NCBI GenBank assembly: GCA_025769875.1
Contig: JAGFNK010000913.1
Coordinates: 1 to 18,565, forward strand
Source: Russula earlei
Lineage: Eukaryota > Basidiomycota > Agaricomycetes > Russulales > Russulaceae
Reading direction: 5' to 3'
Length of the DNA: 18,565 bases
Part shown: piece after piece, positions 10,242 through 18,565 of the stretch
Numbering within the stretch: position 1 is the first letter of the stretch
Layout: each line of letters starts with the position of its first letter
The notes under the pieces: model-generated
What the model was told of the DNA's origin: nothing
What the model saw: only the letters and a program-made list of their open reading frames with translations
Databases searched by the model: none
Program-made: the position numbers and the translations under genes

Positions 10242-10591
10242 CCACCGATAGCTGTACGGTGGACATTCCTGCTCGAATAATTGGCCCACTGTTGGGATGT
10301 CTGACTGATGAGGTTAGCCGCTTGCACAGATCGTAATTGCTAAAGTATTCTCGATATTGCTACGTATGTAACGAATGTCTTGAGTGTAATTGTATTCTCA
10401 CTTTGATTTGATGTGTTCGGGAAGTGAATGTAGCACCCTCCAGATTAGGCATCAATCTCTCACGGCTCCCTTCTCCGACATGACAAATCAAACCCTCTCC
10501 TCTCAAAGTGCGCTGGGGTCGGAATAAGTTATCTCTCTTGTCAACTTTCACACATCCTTAGGCATTCCTTATCCTCCTCCCGAATACCAAA
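10242..10591. other. Intergenic region, 3' of the Gly-rich gene and 5' of MPC2
   Basis: About 350 bp, moderately AT-rich. It should contain the terminator of the upstream gene and the promoter of MPC2, both on the plus strand. There is a pyrimidine-rich patch just before the MPC2 ATG (about 10558-10582). I see no open frame worth reporting. Confidence 0.45.
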
Positions 10592-11196
10592 ATGTCCGGA
10601 GCAGCAGCAAGCGCATCGGCATCTAGATTCCAGTCGTTCATGAACCATCCAGCCGGTGCGCCCAGCGAGAGGTCCTCACCTGAAGAGCCAACTGACTTGT
10701 TCCGGCTCTATCGATGTTGTGTCTCACAGGGCCCAAGACCGTCTTTTTCTGGGCTCCGCTCATGAAATGGTGTCTTGTCGCCGCGGGGCTGAAGGATCTT
10801 AGTCGACCCGCGGACAAACTCTCTGTATCTCAGAACCTCGGTCCGTACTTCCTTGTTCCGTTTCTTTTTTTATTTTATTGAAAAACATATCCATCCCCTC
10901 TGCAGCGCTCGCGGCGACCGGCTTCATCTGGGTGCGCTACTCTTTTGTCATTACTCCTGTCAATTATTCGCTCGCTGCGGTGGGTGTACGTGCCTGCATC
11001 GGTCCCGACTCGGCTCTGATGGATCGCGTGATGTAGGTGAACTTCTTCGTCGGCTCAAGTGGCCTCGGGCAGCTAGCGCGTATCGCTCAGTGGGTTTCAT
11101 GTCCCTTTCCTCCCCTAACCTGAGAAGTGATGGCTGGGTCCCCGCAGTTATCGATACGGCCAGAAGGGCGAGACCGCTCCGGTTGCGACCGCTTAG
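10592..11196 (+). CDS. MPC2: Mitochondrial pyruvate carrier subunit 2 (MPC2), 5 short exons
   Basis: MPC2 forms a heterodimer with MPC1 in the inner mitochondrial membrane and imports pyruvate. Exons are 10592-10655, 10730-10840, 10906-10979, 11037-11089 and 11148-11196; introns are 74, 65, 57 and 58 nt, all GT-AG. The spliced CDS is 351 nt, 116 residues, with perfect phase throughout. Family signatures in order: FMNHPAGPKTVFFWAPLMKW, then LVAAGLKDLSRPADKLS, ATGFIWVRYSFVITPVNYSL and AVNFFVGSSGLGQLARI. NHPAGP.TVFFWAP.MKW and the RPA.KLS, GFIW.RYS, NFFVG order identify MPC2 rather than MPC1. The short N-terminus, rich in Ala and Ser with one Arg, fits MPC proteins, which lack a long cleaved presequence. 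No exon exceeds 111 nt, so the gene is invisible to simple open-frame scans. No disruption is present. Confidence 0.95.
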
Positions 11197-11416
11197 AGCG
11201 AGCGAACCGTGTTAGTACCCGAACCCGTACCTCTTGCGCTTTGAAGTACAAGATAAATATATAAGACGTTCCCCTCACCGACAACTCTTAGAATACAGGA
11301 TTCGAAGAGATATATATGCGAGTTGCGCCTATGGGGACTACACAAGAGTGCTTTAATTTTACATTGCTGAATATCGGAACGTCGTAAATATTGCAAAAGT
11401 AAACCACACGAAGTTG
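11197..11416. other. Convergent intergenic spacer
   Basis: About 220 bp between the MPC2 stop (plus) and the stop of the membrane protein gene (minus). It should hold both 3' untranslated regions and terminators; it is AT-rich from 11250 on. No gene seen. Confidence 0.5.
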
Positions 11417-12499
11417 TCATCGGACGTGATTTGTTCGGTCATTTTGTTGCGCTTGCCGTCTCTCGTGTGATTCACCTTCATGTTGTCCTGTCTGTTCGCG
11501 AGAAGAATAACCCTGCAGCGCACCGCGCGCGAGGGACAACCAACTACCACTTGCGGCATCCAGTGCGTTCGCAACGAACTGTTGTACTTGGGTCGCTGCG
11601 CTCGTGGAGTCGGCAGCATTCCACTGCTGCTCCTCAAATTGCCATTCCCAATGCTTGTCAAACGAGTCCCATGCCTGCGGTCGCGACCTTGCGCGCTGGC
11701 TACCGCCGCCTGAGGCGTTTGCGGCAGCATCTTGCCCGCGGCCGCTGAGCACATCCGAAACCATCGCGATAAGGCTCGGCACGACGCCGCTGCCACCGTC
11801 CCCTGTTCCCAGGAGCCACGCCAAAGCCACGGACGTAGCAGCGGCAACGATGCCCCATTTGACGAGCCATGTGGCGGTGCGGACGAACCACGTTGCCGTG
11901 CGTACCGCGCTGGCGAGCGCTAGGTACGCAGCGAGGAGGGTGATAAGTGGCGGAATGACTTTTTGGGCATCCCAATCGGACGGCTTTGAAGAAATCAAGG
12001 CCGCGCCGAGGCCGATTAGCGCGCCGAAGAACGCTAGTCCGTGTGTGAGGAGGACGAGCAAGGCGTTATGCACGGGCGGGGGGAGGCAGGAAGAGATGTA
12101 GGAGAATAGAGGGGCGAGAAAGGGTGGGAGATGTATTGGGTAGGAGGGTTCGCCATTAGGGAGGGAGAGGATAAAGAAGCTGGGGGGGGACCTGTTGGCA
12201 GTGGAACAACGGTGACAGAGGCACGTCAGGTCACACCGACCCGACCCGACCACCACCAACACGAGCACACATGTTGCTCTGCAGCGCCACAGACCGGGAC
12301 CCGGAGATAAGAAGGGGGGGGGGGCGGTGACGATTGGGATCGTGACGATAAGAACCACAAAAGTCTGGGCTCCGTGACAACCATCACGTCGCTCTTCCAA
12401 TTTCATTCCGGCAAACACCATAACCCCATTTTCGACCCCCCTTACTGCCGTATATGGAGAATTTGGTTTCACTCCTTCGACAGATTGGGAATCACCCAA
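11417..12499 (-). CDS. Three-helix membrane protein of unknown function; true start unresolved
   Basis: The frame is open from 12499 to the stop at 11417, but the part that looks like real protein starts near 12163 with LPNGEPSYPIHLPPFLAPL. It is followed by three likely membrane segments: VHNALLVLLTHGLAFFGALI, then KVIPPLITLLAAYLALASAV, then LVKWGIVAAATSVALAWLL. A soluble C-terminus carries RPQAWDSFDKHWEWQF, a glycine/serine linker and a charged Gln-rich end. The DWDAQKVIPPLITLLAAY stretch between the first two helices looks like a conserved core of an uncharacterised Agaricomycete protein. There is no in-frame ATG close upstream of LPNGEP; the upstream 110 codons are Cys/Pro/Val-rich and read like translated non-coding DNA, so a 5' intron or a base error is likely. 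A G run (12314-12324) sits in that upstream part. Function unknown. Confidence 0.65.
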   Translation of the reverse strand: MGDSQSVEGVKPNSPYTAVRGVENGVMVFAGMKLEERRDGCHGAQTFVVLIVTIPIVTAPPPFLSPGPGLWRCRATCVLVLVVVGSGRCDLTCLCHRCSTANRSPPSFFILSLPNGEPSYPIHLPPFLAPLFSYISSCLPPPVHNALLVLLTHGLAFFGALIGLGAALISSKPSDWDAQKVIPPLITLLAAYLALASAVRTATWFVRTATWLVKWGIVAAATSVALAWLLGTGDGGSGVVPSLIAMVSDVLSGRGQDAAANASGGGSQRARSRPQAWDSFDKHWEWQFEEQQWNAADSTSAATQVQQFVANALDAASGSWLSLARGALQGYSSREQTGQHEGESHERRQAQQNDRTNHVR

Positions 12500-12709
12500 T
12501 TGGCTTCAGAATATAATCCTTGACATATTGGGAAATTTACTGATTCCCTTCTATTAAAACCCCGCGATAATGTCAGCAAATACCGACAAACATGTATGTT
12601 ATAAGAATGGGGTACATCTTTAGGATATCGACCCGTCCTTGCCTTGTCAGAGGCCCTCACACCCCTCACATACATCGTCCCCCCATTTGTTATCCCCTCC
12701 TCTCACACA
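12500..12709. other. Short divergent promoter region
   Basis: It separates the membrane protein gene (minus) from the Cys-rich gene (plus), and the two probably share regulatory DNA. A long pyrimidine-rich tract (about 12674-12708) runs up to the ATG at 12710, as is common just upstream of fungal start codons. No clear TATA box. Confidence 0.4.
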
Positions 12710-13430
12710 ATGACTTTAAAGAGGAAGCTGGACAATGACATCGTTAGCGAGTCTGACCGCACTGTACGTTCTTCCAAGGGCGTCGTCGTGACGCGTCGGG
12801 ATTGACGCTTATATCATCAGTCGAAACAACTGCGTCTCGTGCCCTTCCCCTCTTACGAAACAGATACGGACGTTGATATGTCTGATGCACTGTCGGACGT
12901 ATCTCCTCTTGAGCCTATCATTTCTGAGCAGCATCATGTACGCTTAGACTCCGGTGCCAGCACAACCAGCAGTTCAGATTACGATGACGGTGTGTACTCA
13001 TGTCATTGTCTTTCAACTCGGCTTGATGCGCATATAGCCCCCCACCTATCCCTCGTTTAACTTTTACCCCAATCCGTTTTTTGCTTCGGACGGCTCTGTC
13101 GACACCGACTCGCATAACTTTGCAACATACTCGACCTCGACATCGCGCAAGTCCGTCGGTCTGCTGGAACCGAAAAACAGTTTTCTCCATCGTGGGTCAG
13201 TTCACCCCCCCCCCCTTTCCTCTGGTTGCTCTGGTTATCGATTGTTGGACTTGTGCTAATCGGTTAATCTTGTCTTCTCCCCACTTGGCAATGTTGGCGT
13301 GCACTGCAGGCATTGCACCCAGATTCCAAAACTACGCGTGGCCTGTGCCGCTGGTGCGCTTGGACAACGTTCAATGTGGAGCCACTGCGAGCAGTGTGGC
13401 GCTATTGAGATGATCGACCCTGACTACTAA
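12710..13430 (+). CDS. Small protein with Cys-rich, probably zinc-binding C-terminus, 4 exons
   Basis: Exons inferred: 12710-12763, 12821-12991, 13038-13195 and 13310-13430, with introns of 57, 46 and 114 nt. All phases agree and the product is 167 residues. The N-terminus starts MTLKRKLDNDIV and continues SKQLRLVPFPSYETDTDVDM, basic and nuclear-signal-like. The middle is Ser/Asp-rich and probably disordered. The last 40 residues contain HCTQIPKLRVACAAG and then MWSHCEQCGAIEMID: a Cys 9 residues before a second Cys, and a later CxxC preceded by His, which fits a single small zinc-binding fold. I recognise the KRKLD start and the IPKLR.AC / W.HCEQCGAI end as a conserved Agaricomycete arrangement of unknown function. 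The basic start plus zinc-like end suggest a nuclear role, which is inference. Intron 3 contains an 11-nt C run. Confidence 0.8.
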
Positions 13431-13900
13431 CCACCTACAGCCCCAATCTCTGCCTAATGCCCCGGTCACTCATTGTCCAGCGCCGATACTAGCCTTTGTT
13501 GTTTATGCTTCTTCTAATCTGCGCTGTTCCGTGATCACCTACACCTGGTCGCCGTTCGACTCGATCTCACCACCTCAGCATCATCAAGCAGCACTGCAGT
13601 TACGGGAGGAAGCGCAATTTATGACACCCTTCGCATTCGCCACCTTGTAAATCATTTCGATTTCGGCTTTCCAGATACAGAATCTGTCAAAAGGCGTCCG
13701 CATCAATGTATTCTTGGGTCTTTGATGCCTGGTTCGTACCTTCGGTTTCATGAAACGAACAATCTCAACCTCTGCGTACGTTATATCCCTCGTCACGCCA
13801 CCGAATCATCTCTACTATTATTCTATCACCGACTGTTCGGATTTGCATCGTGATCCGCCGTGTATATATATTGCTTTGTAGTTCTGCTGTGCTATCGATT
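13431..13900. other. Spacer downstream of the Cys-rich gene
   Basis: Mixed-composition DNA with no supported gene. A 70-codon minus-strand frame (13584-13796) shows no recognisable domain. Pyrimidine-rich stretches and a TATATATAT run (13862-13870) occur. Confidence 0.4.
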
Positions 13901-14715
13901 TTGCCCTCTTATAAGTGGACGAGTAATCGAAACCAATGAAAATAAAGCGATATCTTAGTACGCATTTTATTTTAATTCAATGTGTAATTCCGTGGTGTGA
14001 TCTCCACCGCTGACAGCTGACAATCGTTGTTCCGACGATCATCGCCAGTCTTTAAAGCCGGTTTGAAGGTTTTGATGGTTTCAATGATCATTGAAATAAC
14101 ATCCAGTGTACTACTCTGGTGGTTAATCATAATGGTGTCGTGGAAGATCGGGATCATTTCTGGATCATTTAAGGCAGTTGTTGAGTTGGCTAAAATCAAA
14201 TATTTGATGTCGGGGGTCACATGTTCACTTAAATATCTTTATTCTAAAATGGATTGTTACACGTGACGTGATTGACAAATAGATTCAAACAAGATAAGAT
14301 AATAGCCTTAAATAATGCCTGTTAAGTAAGATGTGATACAATTGTAGTACTTACTTCAGTTGTAGCATAAAAACTAAAGTGATTGTCATAAAAACACTTG
14401 TTGGAAAATAACTTAACAAAAATGCAACATACAACAAGAGGCAATCTCATGTTGCAATTTTCAAGGGAAAAGTTTGGTTTATATAAAATTCTTGTTACAA
14501 AATGATAATATTTCTTCTCTGTGCCTTTGGCATAGTTTACTTGAAGCTCACAAACCTCAGTAACTCTGCTTCACCTTGTTATAATGAGTGTAAATTTATG
14601 TCAACATTATATCACTATTCCATCATCTTGTAACAGGAAATTTATATTATCTGTGTTAGGATTTATTTACCATTTTTAGGACTGATGACTTGTAGCAACT
14701 TATGATTAGGGCTTG
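13900..14715. other. AT-rich island upstream of the retrotransposon
   Basis: Composition drops sharply in GC compared with both sides, by eye to around one third GC between 14230 and 14690. It holds a perfect 18-nt palindrome (14079-14096) and a repeated GGATCATTT (about 14149-14170). Overlapping 80-codon frames on both strands (13972-14220 minus, 14027-14266 plus) are rich in Ile and Leu but match no family I recognise. It may be a decayed transposon or an AT-rich isochore block; I cannot tell which. Confidence 0.5.
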
Positions 14716-14899
14716 TGTCACAAGTACCGGCTCTTCGGACCGGACCGGCAACCGGACAAGCCTACCCGGACAAGCCTCACGACTCCCGCGCATTTGATGA
14801 CTCGCTTTGCCTCGCATGTACCAGTACTTTCCAGCGTGTTCTAGTTCCGATCGCCTCACCACTACCTTGTGTCTACTATTTGATATAGGATACAATGTC

Positions 14900-14906
14900 T
14901 ATATAA
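14900..14906 (+). promoter_or_regulatory. LTR TATA box
   Basis: TATATAA sits in the LTR. Transcription about 30-35 bp downstream would begin near 14934, exactly where the sequence complementary to the primer site starts. Confidence 0.65.
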
Positions 14907-14918
14907 ACCTGTCTGTAG

Positions 14919-14947
14919 AAGAGAACAAGCCCTAAGCTTGTTCTCTT
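14919..14947 (+). repeat. 12-bp perfect hairpin in the LTR around the predicted transcription start
   Basis: The arms 14919-14930 and 14936-14947 are perfect reverse complements (AAGAGAACAAGC / GCTTGTTCTCTT) with the 5-nt loop CCTAA. The predicted RNA 5' end (14934) falls in the loop, so the full hairpin can form in DNA or in the RNA copy near the 3' LTR, while only the right arm would be at the 5' end. Confidence 0.8.
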
Positions 14948-15201
14948 GTGAATATCACTGGGTTCTAGCTTCGGACTGTAGGCTTGCAGGAAATCAAGCA
15001 ATCGACTCGGAAATACTCTCTATCCTCCAAACGCGAAGACCTTCTTGTCATATCTCCTCTCCGCGGTACACACTAGCTCTCGCTGTGTTGTCACCGAGAC
15101 CCCCGACTTTCGCGAGAACTAGTCGTCTCGCTCGACTCTCTTACGCTCGTCTCGCGCGTGAACGTATTTGTCAGCGACACCGCCCCCCAGTCGGTGACAT
15201 T

Positions 15202-15212
15202 AGAACAAGCTT
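15202..15212 (+). other. Self-priming primer binding site
   Basis: AGAACAAGCTT, two bases after the LTR end, is the exact reverse complement of AAGCTTGTTCT at 14934-14944. The match is 11 nt and stops on both sides. Known tRNA primer sites begin TGG, which is absent here. In Tf1 of fission yeast the first 11 nt of the RNA pair with the primer site, so the length and place fit self-priming. Confidence 0.75.
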
Positions 15213-15275
15213 GCCACTCGAACCCTTGACCCCAAACCGCACGCTCACCAACAGAATATATCGATTTCTTCCAAC

Positions 15276-16984
15276 ATGACTACAACTCGAGACTGGAAGA
15301 CCAAGGGGTATCAAACCCCAACCATGGAAGGACTGGCTGCCCTCAAATGCCCCTTTGAACTATTGCCTGACCAAGAGAAGAATGTTCCCAGTATAACCAT
15401 GTTCGATGATGGTGTCGAATTTTACACTATACAGAAAGACAGCGTGCCATGGACCGGCTACTATGCCAACTGGATGGGTGCCAAAGTGGCCCTAGGCCAC
15501 CTCTACGGCCTCTGGTTCGAAATCGAACGACGCGGGAGACACATGGGAGGCGACGCGCGTCGCCCGACCGGCTTTTAAACTCCAACAAAGCCCCCTCCGA
15601 GGCATTAACATCACTACACTGACAGCCCTCAGGAACACCTGTCCCTAGGTCGAGAACTTCTAGTCACGCCCCAGTGCCTGGACCGACCTCCATCACCCAC
15701 GCTCCAATGGAGCTCGAACCGACGACAACAACGAACGTTTTCGTCGCCGCCACCGACCCCGAACCGGTCCAACCACAACCCGCCTCATCCGGAACGGCAA
15801 CAACCCCCCACTCGCGCCTCATTCCCCGGAATGGGAGGCCGCGGAATACGACCTCCGAGCCCTGACCCCGACCCCGACGACTACGGACACACGCGCGGAC
15901 CGCGACCGCAACGCGCGCGGCCCCCGACAATGGAAACTCGAGGGAATTCCCCCTGACTTCTTCAATGGCGACCCGCGCGCGCACACACGCGTTCCTAGTC
16001 GCGTTCAACAGGTTCATGTCTATGAACCACGACAGCAAAATTGCTAAAGATCCTATCAAAAAGTGTGCGTATTTTCTCTCACTGATGAAAGGGACCCAAA
16101 GTCGAAGGATGGCTCGAAGCCATGGACCAGTGGCTCGAAGACGTACAACAGGACCCCACCAACGTCCCGCTCGGGCTTACAGCGTGGGAGGCGCTCCGAC
16201 AGCAATTCCGCCGCACGTTCACCGACTATGCGGAACGCGAGAAGGCCCCAAGACCGACTTAAGGAATTAAAAATGAAAGATGGCCTACTCGACGACTACA
16301 TCTCAGAATTCCAACTGCTGGCAAGACGTGCAGGGCTCGATGTAGATGAGCCCACAGTAATGCGACTTTTCGCCTGGGGACTCCCACAAAGTTTAGTGGA
16401 ATCGTGCCTCGACCTAGAAGATCCTACTTCCTTCATGGATTGGGTTGCAGCCGCACAGAAGCATCATCGGGTGTGGATGCGCAAACGCGCGATTTTGTCC
16501 GACCACTCTAGCACACGCGGACGAAATTTCAACCAACCACAGAACAACAGACCTTGGGGACGACTGGTCAACTCGGCATGGGCCAATCGCGGGAATAATC
16601 AAAACAACACCACGCCGCGCGACCCCGACTCCCACCGCGCGACCCAAACGCGATGGACACCAGCGTGGGCGCCACTCGCAAGCAGTCACCGAAGCCGAAA
16701 AACAGAAGCAAGGAAGAAGGAAGTGCTTCCATTGCTCTCAGAGGACACTTGGCCCGCGACTGCCCCACGAAACCAAAGCGCGAAATAACTCGTGCACGCG
16801 CCACCGACACGACCACTGTCGCACCCGAATCCCTACCATAGAAATAATTGAGGAACATACAACCGACAAGTCGCAAAGGCAGCAAAAGCGGCAAAGCACT
16901 TTCGTAGTAGAGGAAAGGGAAGCCTTCATTAAGGCTTTAATGGGAGATGAGGAGGACAAAGAACAGGATTTTTCGGACGCTTGA
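15276..16984 (+). CDS. Retrotransposon Gag, frameshifted
   Basis: ATG at 15276 opens a 100-codon frame (MTTTRDWKTKGYQTPTMEG...), stopping at 15578. The next 370 bp are Pro/Thr/Arg-rich and cross frames. The capsid-like part starts near 15958 (FFNGDPRARTHAF, then KIAKDPIKKCAYFLSLMKG), continues in another frame (WLEAMDQWLEDVQQDPTNVP), and then reads ELKMKDGLLDDYISEFQLLA, AGLDVDEPTVMRLFAWGLPQ and SFMDWVAAAQKHH. A CCHC zinc knuckle is present but split by a frame change at about 16740: KCFHCSQR in one frame, HLARDCP in another. The end, GDEEDKEQDFSDA, matches the acidic end usual for this Gag group. At least four frame changes are needed, so it is probably not translated whole. Confidence 0.8.
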
Positions 16985-18565
16985 GCATAACGGCGATTGC
17001 TCGAGCTTTAGGTATCGACCCCATGTATAAATCTCAGAGAAAGTCAATATCAGTGACAACTACTATTTACATTGGGTCGAACAAAGCCGAAAAGAAAGCC
17101 TTGATAGATAGTGGAGCCACCGAATGCTTCATATCACCTAGGCTAACAAAGGAATTATGCCTACAAACTAAAAGTTAATTCCGACAAGAAACGTCAAAAA
17201 CGTCGACGGAACACTAAACCGCTCAGGAAAGGTCACCCAAACTGTCCAATTAGATTGAAATTGCTGGGACAAAGACACACGCATCAATTTTTAGTTGCAG
17301 ACATAGGACAAGATGATATCATCCTAGGATATCCATTCCTAGAATCAACAAACCCGAAAATAAACTGGTCCAAAGGAACCATTATGGGAAGAGTCACTTA
17401 AAGGAAATCAAGAAACCCCGGCTTGGATCAAAGCGTTGACAGACTGGGAAGAAGGTGACGAACTATGGTTGCAAACCCAAATACGCAAAACTACCATAGC
17501 ACAACAACTGGCGGAATCACAAGCACAGGGAAAAATACAAACTTGGCAAGAAATAGTCCCCCTTCAATACCATCAAACGGACAAGTATTTATGGAACAAG
17601 AGTCGGAAAGATTCCCTGGACCAAGGAAATGGGACCACGCTATTGACCTGAAATCGGACGCCCCAACAACAATCAACTGCAGAGTATACCCTCTCTCACC
17701 GAAAGAGAAAGAAGAACAGGGAAAATTTCTTGAACAAAATTTACGACTCAAACGAATAAGAGATCCAATTCGCCATATGCTAGTGGATTCTTCCTCATAA
17801 AAAAGAAAGACGGAAAATTTCGACCGGTACAAGACTATAGGAACTTAAACAAATGGACAATACCCAACGTATACCCACTACCACTAATCCCGGAACTATC
17901 CACGCCTTAGCAGAAAAGAACTCTTCACCAAGTTCGACGTTAGATGGGGCTACAACAATATCCGAATCAAAGAAGGAGACGAATGGAAAGCAGCTTTAAA
18001 ACTAGCGACGGACTATTCGAACCACAGTAATGTTCTTGGACTAACAAACTCCCCAGCCACCTTTCAAACCATGATGGACGACATTTTTCAAGAAGAACTC
18101 GCACAAGGATGGTTGAAAATCTACATGGACGACATCATCATTGCCACACAAAATAATGAGGCAAACATGCATTGAAAGTCAACCACATACTGTAAATTAA
18201 GGACAACATGATCTTTATCTCAAACCGGAAAAGTGTCAGTTCCACAAAGAAAGGTAGAATACCTGGGAGTAATTATAGGAGAAGGAAGAATAACCATGGA
18301 CCCCGTCAAAGTCAAAGGAATCAAAGACTGGCCAACACCATCATCACTGAAAGAAGTCAGAAGTTTCTTAGGATTTTGTAACTTCTATCGAAATTTCATA
18401 CCCAATTTCTCTATCAAAGCGAGACCACTAAATGACTTAACAAAGAAAACAGACAATGGGAATGGACGACAAAAGAAGACCAAGCCTTCCAAATCCTAAA
18501 AGAAACTGTGTATCCTACCCAGTACTCCGCACTCCAGATTGGACGAAACAATTCATTTTAGATAC
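16985..18565 (+). CDS. Retrotransposon Pol: protease, reverse transcriptase, start of RNase H; frameshifted, partial
   Basis: The protease has the catalytic [13 protein letters not shown] (Asp codon at 17107) and the later [10 protein letters not shown] (about 17318-17345). A linker leads to [17 protein letters not shown] just before the RT. RT motifs seen in different frames are [17 protein letters not shown] (about 17800-17850), [35 protein letters not shown] and the catalytic [11 protein letters not shown] (YMDD 18122-18133). The thumb follows, [17 protein letters not shown] and [18 protein letters not shown] (18250-18410), and then the RNase H entry [10 protein letters not shown] at the edge. 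Several stops and frame changes interrupt it. All catalytic residues that can be seen are intact, so the disruptions are indels more than substitutions. Confidence 0.85.

Larger units (their letters stand above)
14716..15199 (+). repeat. 5' long terminal repeat, 484 bp
   Basis: It begins TGTCACAAG and ends GTCGGTGACA, so the ends form the 6-bp inverted repeat TGTCAC/GTGACA with the canonical TG...CA. Inside are a CCGG-rich block near the 5' end with the direct repeat CCGGACAAGCCT (14752-14763 and 14766-14777), a TATA box (14900-14906), a 12-bp hairpin (14919-14947) and a pyrimidine/TCTCG-rich U5-like part. The boundary is inferred from the inverted ends and from gag position, because the 3' copy is not in the window. 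Confidence 0.8.
14716..18565 (+). mobile_element. Ty3/Gypsy LTR retrotransposon, Tf1/sushi-like, 5' part, cut by window end
   Basis: The order is 5' LTR (14716-15199), self-complementary primer site (15202-15212), gag (from 15276), aspartic protease (DSGAT at 17107-17121), reverse transcriptase (YMDD at 18122-18133) and the start of RNase H ([10 protein letters not shown] at the right edge). The RNase H remainder, integrase, polypurine tract and 3' LTR lie outside. Gag and Pol resemble elements common in Agaricomycetes. Frame changes recur through gag and pol, so this copy is probably non-autonomous or poorly called. The 5 bp before the LTR (GCTTG, 14711-14715) is the predicted target-site duplication; its partner is not visible. 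Confidence 0.9.

Noticed and set aside
13972..14266. 80-codon frames on both strands of the AT-rich island
   Set aside because: Ile/Leu-rich readings of AT-rich DNA, no family seen; at most transposon relics.
15213..15235. Possible tRNA T-arm-like sequence (CACTCGAACCC on the plus strand)
   Set aside because: No acceptor stem, D-arm or anticodon arm can be built around it; it lies in the gag leader.
14716..18565. C-to-T (RIP-like) mutation as the cause of retrotransposon decay
   Set aside because: Visible damage is mostly frame changes and catalytic motifs are intact; a second copy would be needed to measure transitions.
1..18565. CRISPR array, rRNA, tRNA genes, bacterial-type operon or biosynthetic cluster
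   Set aside because: None seen; spliceosomal introns and the protein set are eukaryotic and unrelated in pathway.

Overview
The window looks like nuclear DNA of a filamentous basidiomycete, probably an Agaricomycete. Genes are close together on both strands and are cut by many 46-114 nt GT-AG introns. Several proteins are of types I associate with Agaricomycetes, and the right end carries a fungal Ty3/Gypsy retrotransposon whose Gag and Pol resemble those common in Rhizoctonia-like fungi. The genus is inference only; no species call is possible.

Layout, left to right: 1-635, no recognisable gene. 636-2648 (-), concentrative nucleoside transporter (CNT/SLC28 family), five exons. 2649-3471, spacer. 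3472-4956 (-), WD40 protein of the DCAF7/WDR68 (TTG1/Han11) family, four exons. 5105-8319 (-), COG5, the conserved oligomeric Golgi complex subunit 5, many exons. 8320-9498, unexplained spacer. 9499-10241 (+), Gly/Tyr-rich protein with a His-Arg tail. 10592-11196 (+), mitochondrial pyruvate carrier MPC2, five tiny exons that are easily missed. 11417 to about 12163 or beyond (-), three-helix membrane protein. 12710-13430 (+), small protein with a Cys-rich, probably zinc-binding C-terminus. About 13900-14715, AT-rich island. 14716-18565 (+), 5' part of a Ty3/Gypsy element: a complete 5' LTR, then gag, protease, reverse transcriptase and the first residues of RNase H, cut by the window edge.

Two observations stand out. 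First, the retrotransposon has no tRNA-type primer binding site. Two bases after the LTR lies an 11-nt sequence perfectly complementary to 11 nt inside the LTR that begin 34 bp after the start of a TATA box. That is the arrangement expected of Tf1/sushi-type self-priming. Second, the three minus-strand housekeeping genes (CNT, DCAF7, COG5) are well conserved in sequence and in splice sites but carry 1-2 base indels (and one 7-bp tandem duplication) that break the frame, at least eight of them in COG5. The MPC2 gene and the 12710-13430 gene are perfectly in frame. This means either low consensus quality over the left 8 kb or very recent decay, and it decides how the left half should be annotated.

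The genes do not form a pathway. They are ordinary housekeeping genes (nucleoside uptake, signalling scaffold, Golgi tethering, mitochondrial pyruvate import) next to a transposon-bearing region. No convincing tRNA, rRNA, CRISPR array or secondary-metabolism cluster was seen.
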